Shown piece after piece: positions 23,078-34,174 of a stretch of 64,000 nucleotides of DNA. The translations under genes were made by a program, and so were the position numbers. The number at the start of each line of letters is the position of its first letter. Position 1 is the first letter of the stretch. This stretch comes from Heterohyrax brucei. Taxonomy: Eukaryota; Chordata; Mammalia; Hyracoidea; Procaviidae. The notes beneath the pieces were generated by a model. The model made no database searches and had not been told where the DNA came from. It was given only the letters and a program-made list of their open reading frames with translations. The DNA lies in the NCBI GenBank assembly GCA_028571685.1, contig CM053143.1, forward strand, positions 137,860,829 to 137,924,828. The letters are read 5' to 3'.

Positions 23078-24368
23078 AACAGGAACTCCACTGCTTAGGG
23101 GACTCTGAGCTTTGTGAAGTGTGACAGGAAGCTTTGGAAATGGAAAATGCTAGTGATTGGACAGTCTGATAAACATAATGAATATCACATGGAAAGAATG
23201 GTGAAAAGGCAAATTGTTATCTATTTACCATAATTTAAGAAAAAAAACAAGGCTCTCATATTAAAAACAAACAAGACTTGCATATTTTAGAAAAGTCTAT
23301 TTGTTAAAAACTCCAATCTTATTACCAATCCAAGCATTAGCTGTCCAGAGTTGTTCTCAGGGAACTCCAGAGAGGGAAGGTAGGATTTTTTTTTTAACCC
23401 ATTCTTTTCCTGTCCTTTTGGGACCCATCTCTTCTGGTATTGGGGACTGAGAGGGAGATTAGGGAAGAAAACGTATGTTTTTCTTAATGCTATGTACAAT
23501 TCATTATATCTAAATGTTTCACTCTAGACCTGAGTTCTAGAAAACCTAAGGATACTGTCCCATACTACATAGCTCCTGACATAGGAAATCGGCCTTCAGA
23601 ACCTTCTCTTCTAATCTCTCTCAGTTCCTGTTCCCCTAATGTCTCTCAGCTCCCACTCCCAGAAGTAGACCTGGCCTCTTGCTGCTAGTATTTCTTTCTG
23701 CCTTAGTAATCAAAACATTTCAGACGTGGACAGCACTTTCTACACAGCATCAGTCAACATATGTGATACATCCCTCCTATGCTTGGCTTGGCCCTCCTAT
23801 GCAAAACGCAAGGGGTGCATTTTGCTTTACTTCAGCCCCCTCCCTGCACCTATTTCTTCGCTCCAAGCTTCTGTTCCCCTGCTCAGGTAGCTGCAGGGCA
23901 TATCAATACATCCATTGAGTAAGATACTAGTATCTCCTTCCCCCCACCATAGTAGCCTCTGATTTCTCTGATTCATTCATTTAACTTGGAGTGAATCTGC
24001 AAATAGGAAGGAAAAAAACAACACAGGAACCTTGTAAATGATGTCCCCAGTGATTCATTTTCCTCTTTGCAAGTGTTTTGCTTATATGTCCTGAGAGCGG
24101 GGAGCTGGAGGTTTTGATTACAGCAGGGTCAGTTTGGACCAACTTTTAGCCCTGGCTGTAGGAGTGGGTATGTGGCCCCCAAAGTTGGTGGTTTTCTTTA
24201 GGTGAGATGCTTCATGACCTTTTTTCCCTACTTGAGGCCTCATTTAACATCCTCCATATTGAAATTGTTAGCTGTATTTAAGCAAAAGAAATGTGAAAAT
24301 TATACAAATAGGAATATCAATGATAACTTCTAACACTTATAAGGAATTTCTTAGTAATTATATGTATA

Positions 24369-24512
24369 ACCAAACCCAAACCCAAACCCACTACCATTGA
24401 GTTGGATCCAACTCATAGCAACCCTAGAGGTCAGAGTAGAACTGCCCCATAGAGTTTCCAAGGAGTGCCTAGTGGATTTGAACTGCCAACCTTTTGGTTA
24501 GCAGAAGTAACA
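24369..24512 (-). mobile_element. AfroSINE (short form) with (AAACCC)n tail
   Basis: The tail is AACCAAACCCAAACCCAAAC, followed by GAGTTGGATCCAACTCATAG and GTCAGAGTAGAACTGCCCCA, breaking off in the head at GTTAGCAGAAGTAACAC. A second tail-only fragment with AAGTGCCATCGAGTCGGATC sits at 24519-24559. Confidence 0.88.
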
Positions 24513-24574
24513 CGTACACATATAGCCAAGCCAGCCAAGTGCCATCGAGTCGGATCTGACATATATATATATGT

Positions 24575-25335
24575 TTACATACATATGTAAAGGAATACAA
24601 CCTGGGTTTCTTCATCTCTTGCATTAGTGGTTAATGCATGAATTTGAATAATAGTTTTATTCACTGCTCTTCCTTGTAGGCATATGGATATTATCCAATC
24701 ACTGACAGCATTATACTTAGATCTTGAAATGTTCTTTTTGACGATGAATTCAATGTCATTCCTCTTTGTCATTCCTGGTGTAGCAGGCCATGATTGTCTG
24801 AGTCAGAACGGCCCAAACCAGTCCATTTCAGCTCACTAATGCCTGGGATATTGATGTTTATGCATTCTATTTCATTACTGATAACTTCTGATTTTTCTAG
24901 ATTCATTAATTCATACATTCTATGTTCTGATTATTAATGGATTTTTCTGTTTTTTCTCATTTTGAATCACGCCACATCAGCAAATGAAGGTCCCAAAAGC
25001 TTTACTTTGTCCATGTCATTAAAATTCAACTGTATTTTGAAGATGCAGCTTTTCCCCATTTGTCGTTTAAGTGCCTTTCAACCTGAGGTGCTCATCATCT
25101 AGCACTATACCAGACAAACGTCCAGCTGGTATTCATGAAGTTTTCATTGGCTGATTTTTTTCAGAAGTAGACTATCAGGTTTTGTTTTGTTTTTTCCTAG
25201 TCTATCTTAATTTGGAATCTTCACTGAAACCTCTCCACCATGGGCGATCCTGCTAGTATGAAGCATCAGTGCATTACTTTCAGCACCATAGCAACACACA
25301 AGCCACCACAAATTGACAAATACCAAATATGAGAA
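24575..25335 (-). mobile_element. RTE LINE, inverted 5' part (endonuclease N-terminal half)
   Basis: The minus strand reads RTE endonuclease sequence (about 24600-24770, with WIISICLQGRAVNKTIIQIH). Further right it runs toward the 5' end of the element (TGGTGGCTTGTGTGTTGC near 25303-25320). The breakpoint-side end (around 24590) corresponds to the point where the + strand half begins at about 25345, so this is the inverted 5' half of one insertion. Stops and indels make it non-functional. Confidence 0.7.
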
Positions 25336-25825
25336 ATGGAAGAGTTTTATTAACTTCTGCAGTCTGAAATTTTACAAATATGCAGTCAGTTGCATTGATG
25401 ATTACTGGTGATTGGAATGGGAAAGTTGAGAAAAAAGAAGAAGGATTAGTAGTTGGAAAATATGGTCTTGGTGATAGAAATGATGTTGTAAATCACATGA
25501 TAGAATTTTGCAAGACCAATAACTTCTTCACTGCAAATACTATTTTTTCAACAATACAAACAGTGACCATAAACGTGGACCTTGCTGGATGAAATACAAG
25601 GAATCAAAGCAACAACGTCTGTGGAAGGAAAAGGTGGAAAAGCTCAATATCATCAGTCAGAACATGGTCAGGGACCAACTGCAGAACAGATCAACTGTTC
25701 CTATACAGGTTCAAGGTGAAGCTGAAGAAAACTAGAACAAGTCCACAAGAGCCAAAAATATGACCTTGAGAATATGCCACCTGAATTCAGAGACCATCTC
25801 AAGAATAGATTTGACGCATTGAATA

Positions 25826-26348
25826 GTGTCTTAGTTATCTGGTGTTGCTATATCAGAAATACCACAAGTGGATGGTTTCAACAGAGAAGTTTATTCTCTC
25901 ATCATCTAGTAGGCTGCAAATCCAAGTTCAGGACATCAGCTCCAGGGGAAGGCTCTCTCTCTGTCGGCTCTGGAGGAAGGTCCTTGTGATGCAGCAGTTT
26001 GTCTTTCATTTGGGAGCATCTCAGCTCAGGAACCTCAGATCTGAAGGATGTGCTCTACTCCTACCTCTGCTTTCTTGGTAGTATGAGATCCTCAGTTCTC
26101 TGCACGCTTTCCTTTCCTTTTATCTCTTATAGGACAAAAGGTGGTGCAGGTCACACCACAGGGAAACTCCCCTTAGATAGGGTCAGGGGGTGACCTTAGT
26201 AATGGTGTTATTAGTCCCACCCTAGCCTTCTTTAACAGAGGAAAAGCACAAAAGACAACTACAGAAGACAACTACACAGTACTGGAAATCATGGCCCAAC
26301 CAAATTGCTACACACATTTTTAGGGGGACATAATTTAATCCATGACAA
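25826..26348 (-). mobile_element. MaLR-like LTR (family A, copy 2) inside the RTE element
   Basis: TGTCTTAGTTATCTGGTG start and AATCCATGACA end. The surrounding RTE coding sequence resumes on both sides (FDALNS before; the region just after, with AATGACAAAAGACCAGATAA, continues the same domain). It is therefore younger than the RTE copy. Confidence 0.8.
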
Positions 26349-27198
26349 ACACTAATGACAAAAGACCAGATAAATTGTAGAATGACATCAAGGACATCAT
26401 ATATGAAGAAAGCAAGAGGTCATTTAAAAGACAGGAAAGAAAGAGAAGTCAAAAATGGTTTGAAGTCAGGAAAGGCATGCATCAGAGTTGTATCCCTTTC
26501 ACCATATTTACTCATTCTGTATGATACGCAAATAATTCAGGAAGCTGAACTACATGTAGAAGAGTGTGACGTCAGGATTGGAGGAAGACTAGTTAACAAC
26601 CTGTGATACGCAGATGACATAACCTTGCTTGAAGAAGGTAAAGAGGATTTGAAGCACTTACTGATCAAGAGCAAAGACCACAGCCTTCAGCATGGCTTGC
26701 ACTGCAGCATAAAGACAAGCAAAATCTTACAACTAGGCCAATGAGCAACGTCACGATAAAAGAGAAAAGGCTGAAGTTGTCAAGGATTTCATTTTACTGA
26801 GATCCACAGTCAACATCCGTGGTAGCTGAAGTCAGGAAATCAAATAATGCAGTGCATTGGGCAGATCTGCTGCAAAAGGTCTGTTTAAAGGGAAAGCAAA
26901 GATGTCACTTTAAGTACTGAGGTGCACTTGACCCAAGTCATGGTATTTTCAATCATCTTATATGCATGAGAAAGCTGAACAATAAATAAGGAAGACTAAA
27001 GAATTGATACCCTTGAATTATAGTGTTGGCAAAGAATATTGAATTTATGAAGAACTACCAGAATAGTGAAAAAATCTGTCTTGGAAAAAGTACAGCCAGA
27101 ATACTCTTTAGAAGCAAGAATGGTGAAACTTCTTCTTAGGTACTTTGAATATGTTATCAAAAGGGACCAGTCCATAGACAAGGACATCATGCTTGATG

Positions 27199-27700
27199 TC
27201 TTGGTTATATAGTGCTGATATAACAGAAATACCACAAGGGAATGGCTTTAACAAACAAAAATTAATTCTCTCGCAGTCTAATAGGCTTGAAGCCTGCATT
27301 TAGGGTGCCACTTCCAGGAAAAGGCTTTCTCTCTGTTGCTTCTGAAGGGAGGTCCTCTTCAGGAGTCTTACCTTGAACTAGGAGCTTCTCAGCATAGGGA
27401 TGTTGGGGCCAAAGGGTACATGCTCCTGCTCTCCTTTCTTGGCGGTATGAGCTCCCCCATCTTTCTGCCTGCTTTTCTCTTTATTTCTCAAACGAGATTG
27501 GCCTAAAACACATCCTGTAGCTTGGATGTACCTTGCAGATTGAATGTTGCCTCATTTGCCATAACTGCCACTAATCCCACCTCAGCAACACAGAGGAAAA
27601 GTGCATCAGATGACAAAACGATGGACAATTGCACAACACTAGAATCATGGCATAGCAAAGTTGGTGGATACTTTCGGGGGACACAATTCAATCCATGCTA
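27199..27700 (-). mobile_element. MaLR-like LTR (family A, copy 3) inside the RTE element
   Basis: TGTCTTGGTTATATAGTGCT start and CACAATTCAATCCATG end, inserted between the RTE C-terminal region and its 3' terminus. A 149-codon + strand ORF spans its end and the RTE tail and is a by-product. Confidence 0.8.
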
Positions 27701-27914
27701 CTTGGTACAGCAGAGTGTTAGCAGCAAAGAAGATGACTCCTTATTGAGCCCAGTAGCTGCAATAATGGTCTCAAACATAACAATGATTGTAAGGATGGCA
27801 CAGGACCCAGCAGTGCTTCACTCTGTTACACATAAGGTTCCTATGAGTCAGAACCAACTCAAGGACACTAAACAACATATTATCCGTATCTCACGTACAC
27901 ACATATATGTACAT

Positions 27915-28115
27915 ATACATACACATTACATAATTAACTTTCATAATCCTTTTAATTGCCCCGTGAGATGAAATTATTATCCATTTTACGGATGAGTAAC
28001 TTGACAACCAGAAGTAACTTGCTCAAGGTCATGTAGATGTTAAGTAGTGGGCTGGGATTTTAAGCCAGGCAGTTTAGTTCTTGATTCTGTTTTCTTAACC
28101 ACTCTGTTATATTGT
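27915..28115 (+). mobile_element. MIR element
   Basis: TCATAATCCTTTTAATTGCC, ATTATCCATTTTACGGATGA, AACTTGCTCAAGGTCATG and TTTTCTTAACCACTCTG in the correct MIR order. 28116-28682 beyond it is unassigned. Confidence 0.85.
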
Positions 28116-28815
28116 CTCTCTTAAGACATGAACTGGGGTAATCAGTTGGGAAGGGAGTTGGAAATGCTCAGTTTCATTCAAGAAGGAATGAATGGAATAT
28201 TTGAATTACATAAATTGCTTTTAAGGAGTTATGGTGGGGAACATAAATTATGCTTTATCAAATTATGAGGCAGGATTTTGTTTTCAATGGGAATGTGGAA
28301 TCTGGAAGTTGGAAAAGTTTTTAAAAAACATGTGATACATTTTTTTTCTTCAAGAGAATATGGGGGAAAAGGAGAAACTGAATTGAACTATAGGCAATGT
28401 TCAAGCAGTGGCAGAGGACTCAGCAGAAACACAGAGATGATCAACAGGACTTGGTAAATGATTAAATACAGAAAATGAGAGGCAGAGGAGTCAGAGATGA
28501 ACATAGTTTGATCCTGTTGACTAAAATGACAATGGAATCATTAAAAAGGGTGAAGGTGTTTTTGAAAATAATATTCTAGATCATGTGGAATAAGAGATGG
28601 AATCACTGTTCCTAGAATAAAATCCAAACATCAGTATCCAGTGACAAGCGTTCAGAACGTAGCCTCTGGCAAAAATTTGCTCTTGTTAAGTGCACCTGAG
28701 TGGGTTCCTCCTCACAGCAGAACTAAACACTGTCAGGTCCTGCACTATTCTCACAGTCAATGCTATGTATGGGCGCTTTGTTGCAGCCACACTGTCAATT
28801 CACCTCATTCAGGGT

Positions 28816-29412
28816 TGTGGTGGTCAGGATTATGTCAACTTGGCTACTGCCTATTTGGCTGCTGTATTAAGTGGCAGGGCGGGGTTTGTGGTGGCTCCCT
28901 GCCCCTCTGCTCTCATCTCGTGACACTGGACTATGGCTGCTGATCGCTCACGTGGCCAGGAGCTCCTGCTCTCTGGTTCTAGCATCTGGTTCCGGGACTT
29001 GAGCTAGCAGCTGTTGGGCTCATCAGTCCTTACAGTTGGCACGTGAGAGTCCTGCTCCCTGACCTGCCAATCCTGGGTTCTCCAGCCTCTATCACTTCGT
29101 CTCGCCACCAGCTTGGAATCCACCGACCTCCAGCCTCTGTCGCATCGTCTCACCACCAGCTTGGGATCCACTGACCTACACAACCGGTGATCTGCAACTC
29201 TGGTCTCTGACTTGCTGACCTTGGGTTCCTCAGCTTCCGTGGACACGTGAGGCTTGTGCCAGAGCTTGGGACATTCAGCTTCTGTGATTACGTGAGCTGT
29301 TTCCTATATTTGTATCTATCTATCTGTCTCTCTCTATATATATATTATAAATCTTTCCTTGTACCTACACGTGTTACTGGTTTTGCTTCCCTAGAAAACC
29401 CAGCCTAAGACA
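28816..29412 (+). mobile_element. 597-bp ERV-L-type solo LTR with 5-bp target duplication
   Basis: TGTGGTGGTCAGGATTATG start and CCTAGAAAACCCAGCCTAAG with final ACA end. It is flanked by AGGGT at 28811-28815 and 29413-29417, and RTE sequence is colinear across the joint. The ends (a leading TTATGTCAACTTGGC and a trailing microsatellite followed by a TTCCCTAGAAAACCC motif) resemble the LTRs of ERV-L (MLT2 type), as does the 5-bp duplication. It contains CACGTG at 28949, 29040, 29244 and 29368, a 48-bp tandem duplication (29082-29177) and a TATC/TCTC/TA microsatellite (29315-29349). Confidence 0.78.
29082..29177 (+). repeat. 48-bp tandem duplication inside the solo LTR
   Basis: Two adjacent 48-bp units, 29082-29129 and 29130-29177, both starting CCAGCCTCT and ending GACCT, match at about 42 of 48 positions. 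No third full unit is present. Confidence 0.9.
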
Positions 29413-31240
29413 AGGGTCTTCCTCTTTTTCAATGACCTTCTACTTTACCAAACACGATGTCCTTCTCCAGAGACTAGTTCCCCTGATAATACGTCCAAAG
29501 TACTTAAGATGAAGTCTTATCATCCTTGCTTCTAAGGAGCATTCTGGCTGTACTTCTTCGATTGGTTAGCTCTGGTAGTTCTTGGTATACTCAGTATCTT
29601 TTACCAGTGCTGTAATTCACAGGTATCAATCCTTTAGTCTTCCTTATTCATCATTCAGCTTTTGCATGCACATAAGGCAAGTGAAGACACTCTAGCTTGG
29701 GTCAACCAGACCTTAGTCCTCTTAAGTGACATTTTCGCTTTTAATACTTTAAAAGAGGTCTTTTATAGCAGATATGCCCAGTGCACTATCTTCAATTTCT
29801 TGACTGCTGCTGCCATGGGCATTGATTGTGTATCCATGAAAAAATGACATTCTTATTCCATTTGGTACTTCATTGAGTACTTTATCCCTTCCTTTGACAT
29901 TCAGGGTTCCACGACTCATTTTTGTCTCTGTTTTACTTAGCAAGTTTTTGCTGTGGAGGAACCGCATGGTGCTCCTGCCTATAGTATCATATTGGCCCTG
30001 CCACTGAAAAAATGATACCCCTGACAACTTCATTCTTGTCTGCACTTCTCATGATGTTGCTTATTGGTCCAGTTGTGAGGGTTTTGATGTTCTTTATGTT
30101 GAGGTGCAAACCATGCTGAAGGCTGTAGTCTTTGATCTTCATTGATAAATGCCTGAAGTGCTCTTCACTTTCAACAAGCAAGGTTGTGTTATGCATGTAC
30201 AGCAGGTTGTTAACTAGTTTTCCTCCAATCCTGATGCCACATTTTTCTTCATTTGGTCCAGCTTCTTGAATTACTTGCTCAGCACGCAGAGTGAATAAAT
30301 ATGGTGTAAGGATACAATCCTGATGCACACCTTTCTTGATTTTAAACTATGCAGCGTCCTCATTTTCTGTCTAAATGACTGCCTCTTGGTGTATGTAGTG
30401 GTTCCTCATGAGCCCAACTGAGTGTTCTGGGTTCTCAAGGCTTGCAGTGTTATTCATGTTACAATCCAGTTTGATCCCTTTGCATAATTGATAAAACACA
30501 GGTAAATATCTGCCTAGTATTCTTTGCTTTCAGTCAAGATCCATCTGACATCAGCAGTGATACCTTTCCTTCTATGTCCCCATAGGAATCTTATTTGTAT
30601 TTATCAATTCCCTGTCAGTGTATTCCCACAACAGTTTTTGAATGATCTTCAGCAAATTTTACTTCTGTGAGATATTAATGATATTTATAATTTTCACATT
30701 GTGTTGGATCACCTTTTTTTGGAGTGGGCACAAATATGGATCTCTTCCAGCAGATTGGCCAGGTGACTGTCTTCCAAATTACCTTGGAATGTGTGAGCAT
30801 TTCCAGGACAGCATCTGATTGTTGAAACATCCCAGTTAGCATTGCATCAATTCCTGGAGCTTTGTTTTTTGCCAATGCCTTCTGTGCAGGTTGGACTTCT
30901 TCCCTTAATATCATTGGTTTTTGATCTATGCCACCTCCAGAAATGAAATTTCAGCAGCTCTTTTTGGTACAGTGACTGTATTCCTTCCATTTTCCTTTGA
31001 CGCTTCCTGCATCTCAATATTTTGCCCAGAGTCCTTCAATTGTGCAACTCTAGGCTTGAATTTTTTTTCATTTCTTTCAGCTTCAGAAATGCTGAGCATG
31101 TTCTTCTCTTTTGGTTTTCTAACTTAGGTTTTTACACATTACATCATAATACAACCTACCTTAACAGTATTGTTACCTTCTCTGTGCTCGTGACATCAGT
31201 TAGTGTGCTTGATGCAATTGACAGAAAACTTCCCACTGGT

Positions 31241-32499
31241 TTGAGGAGACAGTGAACACCTACAACAATTTATTGACTAGTTCAACTGAAATTCCTAGAG
31301 GTATCTACCCTACATTGGACTCGAAGGCATCAAACATGTCTCTAAGCCAAATCTTCATCCTTATAATTTTTTTTTTTATGCTGTCTCCTTTCTCAGAATC
31401 TATGGTGGTCCAGGCCCCTCCATTCTTCCAGATTTAAATCTACTGTTAAAGAAAGAGCCCTTTTTGTGGTAGCTTTGCTTTAAGGCATCAGATTAACTCA
31501 AATATACTTTCCCTTTGGAGCCCTGCTGGGGAATGAATTTTGAGCAGACAAAAATCAAACAATACTACTAGAATTCCTTCTGCTGTATGATGGAATTAAT
31601 TTAAAAAATCATGCTTTTTCACTCCTGACAAAAAAATTCTCAGACGGAGCATCAAGGATCCGAGCAGTTTCCATGTTCTTTATTTCTGAGTACACAGCAA
31701 ATGTTAAGAATGTTTACTGAGGTGAATGTTACACTGAAGGAGGAATTTTAAAGGAAACAGTAAGCTTCATTTTTTGAAACAAACGACTTGTATCTCCAAC
31801 CCAAAGGATATTTATTAAAACTATGCAAATTCCTAGGAATTAGACTTGTAAAGAACTCTTTTCCAGTTATTCAGAAGGGCTGAAAAGGGCTTTTTCAACT
31901 GGACAGAATTTGTCTGATGCATCAACGGAAGTAAATTTCCCAAGATAAACAGGAAGTATTCTCGAGTTCCAAGGGAGCCCGTTTAAATTAAGTCCTGGTT
32001 TATCCCAATTGCCTGACTCCTCCATCTTCTATTATATCGTCACTTGGCCTTTAAAGTCCAGGTGAAAGACCGCAAATTGAGAAATACATGTTTTCCTTTT
32101 GCCTGCACACTGCAGCGGAGGACGCAGGTCCCGTCACCCTGGGTCCATCCACCAATAAGAAACTGCCGACGCTGTGTTATTCCAGGAGGTGAGGAAAGAA
32201 TGTGGTCCACTTAATCTGCCTTTGCCCCCAACTCCATGTGAGAAAACGCCAGTGTTGACTTCTTAGGAAAGAAATGAACAAAATGCCTTGCTTCAAACAC
32301 CTGAAAAATCCTCCCTGGCGCCCTAAGTGGAGTTCTGCTTTCCAAGGAGAGAAGATCCCCTTTTTGGCCTCATTCGGCAGGAAGCTCTTCCTCGTTCTTC
32401 CCACTCCTGGCATCCAGGGTGAAAGCCAAACTCGCCCAGTCCTAACGCTCCTGCGACCAGCCGCACCCTCTACACTGCAAGGCCCCGCCTCCCCGGCTT
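31241..32499. other. Repeat-poor upstream flank of the CpG island
   Basis: No SINE, LINE or LTR signature was recognised between the decayed RTE edge and the CpG island. GC content rises gradually from about 32100. Short ORFs here (for example 32177-32515 on the minus strand) have no recognisable domain. It may hold promoter-proximal regulatory DNA, but nothing specific can be supported. Confidence 0.5.
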
Positions 32500-32693
32500 T
32501 CCAGTAAACCGGCACCCTCCAGGGCAGTGCGGACAGGTGGGCACCAGGAGATCCCGGTTTTCTCTCAGCCTGGCTGCGGGCGGGGGAGCGGGGCTGCGGA
32601 GACTGACGGCGCAGACGCGGGGCTCAAGGGAGCCGGAGTCTCCTCAGGCGCCCGGGATCTCCGCGCACCTCCGCGCTGCCTAACGGGGCAAGT

Positions 32694-32703
32694 CGCATGC
32701 GCA
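32694..32703. promoter_or_regulatory. NRF1-type site 1
   Basis: CGCATGCGCA, a near-perfect match to the palindromic NRF1 consensus (GCGCATGCGC). Confidence 0.6.
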
Positions 32704-32808
32704 CCCAGACACGCCGGGAAAAGGGAGAGTGAGGGGAGGGGGGACCTAAGAGCCGGGGCTAGCTGTCGGAGTCCGCGGGGCGGGGGTGGGAGGCAGGGTC
32801 ACTGACAA

Positions 32809-32818
32809 CGCATGCGCC
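32809..32818. promoter_or_regulatory. NRF1-type site 2
   Basis: CGCATGCGCC, the same motif 115 bp downstream of the first. Confidence 0.6.
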
Positions 32819-32983
32819 AGACGGGAGCGCAATCACAGACTTGGCTTGCGGCTACCAGTTTAAAAAAGGAAACCCCGGAGAGGGCTAGCAAAATCGAACC
32901 GCCGACGCGTGCGCGCTCTCGGTGAGTGGCGCACCACCGAATGGGCCCGGGGTCTGACGTCCGCCGGTAGGCTTGCCTCGGCA

Positions 32984-32993
32984 GCGCATGCGT
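32984..32993. promoter_or_regulatory. NRF1-type site 3
   Basis: GCGCATGCGT, located just upstream of the inferred first exon and therefore in the core-promoter position. Confidence 0.6.
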
Positions 32994-32999
32994 GCTGCT

Positions 33000-33222
33000 G
33001 GTGCTAGTGGAGGAGGGGAAAGATAGGGAGGGGGAGGACCAGGCGGCAGTAGCGGTGAATTTTTCTGGGGGGCGGCTGGGGGGCGCTACTCACAGCCCCA
33101 GGTGAAGCTGGCACTGGAGCCTCGGTGTCTCCTGGGCGCTGCAGGGTTTGTGGTTCCGAGTCACCACAGCTAAACTCCACGGCTGGGGGAGGGAAGAAGC
33201 CGGAGCCGCCGCCAGCTACACG
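33000..33222 (+). other. CLOCK: CLOCK non-coding exon 1 (5' end approximate)
   Basis: The segment TAGCGGTGAATTTTTCTGGG ... CAGGTGAAGCTGGCACTGGA ... GGTTCCGAGTCACCACAGCT resembles, as I recall it, the 5' end of mammalian CLOCK transcripts. It ends at CTACACG|GTGAGG, a consensus donor. The 5' boundary is not visible and is placed near 33000, just after the third NRF1-type site. There is no ATG in the interval, so there are no upstream start codons in this part of the leader. An alternative donor (CTCG|GTGAGT at 32920) might serve a more upstream first exon. Confidence 0.65.
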
Positions 33223-34174
33223 GTGAGGGAGCGGGGAAGCGGAGGGAGCTGGGAGAGGCGTATGTTGGGCCGGGGGGCGACGGCCAAGGGAGGAGAAGGC
33301 AGGAGCGGAAGCCCAAGTTTTGCTTGTCACCCTAACGTCTCTTTCCTCGGGAGCTGGGGCGGAGGCCCGCCCTGGCTGAGAAGCTCTCCTGGGCAGCTGG
33401 GGTTACCTGCAAGGCAGGGGCGGAATTGGGGTGTGCGGCGAGGCCGGGTACCTGAGAGCGCCCGGGTCTGTGGCTGATTCCAGCAGCAGGGCGGCTGGGA
33501 AAGCCAGGAATCAGGTGCCGCGTGGGCTTTCGCTGGGGACCCGCTAGGCCTTGTGACCCACTTTATTCCTGTCACAACTCGGGCACGTTTGGAGCGGCGC
33601 CCAATGGGGCGCCGGGGCTGCCAGCTCCTCCGGGGAACCCCCGCCCTCCCGGCACCCGGCTCGCGCGCCGCGGTCCGTAGTCCGAGCGGCCACCGCTGCC
33701 TTTGGGCTGGTTCCGTTAGTGGTCGTGGTTCCGGGCTCGGTTCTCGAGAAGTGCTCCAGTATGGGCTTCGGACTCCAGGTGGTTCGAAGGCTGGTCGCGC
33801 GGCGCCGGGTTTCCCTCCTTCCTTCTGTTGGCGCCTCTCCGCTCCCTGTCACAGCCGAGGCTGGCATTTCCAGATCCCTTTCCTCCTGCGAAGCCAGGTT
33901 CTCAGTAGATGGTTCTGGCGTCCTGGCCTGGGATGTGTAATTCTAACGTGTTGCACTGTAGAGTTTTATTTTTAAAAGTGTTTTTCGCTGGAGTAGAAAT
34001 CATCCTGTTGATAATCGTGATCAGAATCCTGGAAAACCAAAAAAGCCCTTAACTTCTGACCTGGCAGATGAAAGATCAAATCAGGTTATGGTTTCTTGTT
34101 AGAATGACATGCCATACGATTTTAAGGCTTTCTTGGCTTTTTTTCTTCTTTTTTTAATGAATACTTTCTTTTAG

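Larger units (their letters stand above)
25345..27873 (+). mobile_element. RTE LINE, 3' part (endonuclease to 3' terminus), split by two LTRs
   Basis: 25380-25592 reads the second half of the AP-endonuclease domain (ITGDWNGKVEKKEEGLVVGK; the GDWN motif is intact). Reverse-transcriptase sequence follows (26520-26660, with IRIGG/VRIGG-type residues and a YADD box partly preserved as tacgcagatgac), then the C-terminal domain to 27190. After the second LTR the 3' terminus ends with GTTCCTATGAGTCAGAACCA and CACTAAACAAC. LTRs interrupt it at 25826-26348 and 27199-27700. No frame is intact. Confidence 0.8.
28683..31240 (-). mobile_element. RTE LINE, 3' half, minus strand, split by a solo LTR
   Basis: Read on the minus strand from right to left: 30675-30914 is the start of the reverse transcriptase (KALAKNKAPGIDAML, WPICWKRSIFVPTPKKGDP); 29987-30328 is the palm region (IRIGGKLVNN) with the YADD box replaced by a Tyr-Met-His-Asn reading, so it is catalytically dead. 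The C-terminal domain follows, and the 3' terminus lies near 28683. A solo LTR interrupts it at 28816-29412. Sequence right of 31127 fades into unrecognised DNA. Confidence 0.8.
32500..33760 (+). promoter_or_regulatory. CLOCK: CpG island promoter, assigned to CLOCK
   Basis: An abrupt GC-rich, CpG-dense block of about 1.2 kb in an otherwise AT-rich window, with GGGGCGGGG/GGGCGGGG Sp1-type boxes (32774-32786) and no TATA box. It contains three NRF1-type palindromes (32694-32703, 32809-32818, 32984-32993) and a half-CRE TGACGTCC (32955-32962). It lies about 13 kb downstream of PDCL2 on the same strand, where mammals have the CLOCK promoter. Assignment rests on synteny plus the 5'UTR exons downstream. 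No CACGTG E-box was found inside the island. Confidence 0.8.

Noticed and set aside
27522..27971. 149-codon + strand ORF
   Set aside because: It bridges the end of an LTR and an RTE 3' tail, so it is a chance reading through two unrelated repeats.
33553..33975. 140-codon ORF and overlapping minus-strand ORFs in the CpG island
   Set aside because: Stop codons are rare in GC-rich DNA; composition is Arg/Gly/Pro-rich with no domain and no splice logic. The region is the first intron side of the CLOCK promoter.
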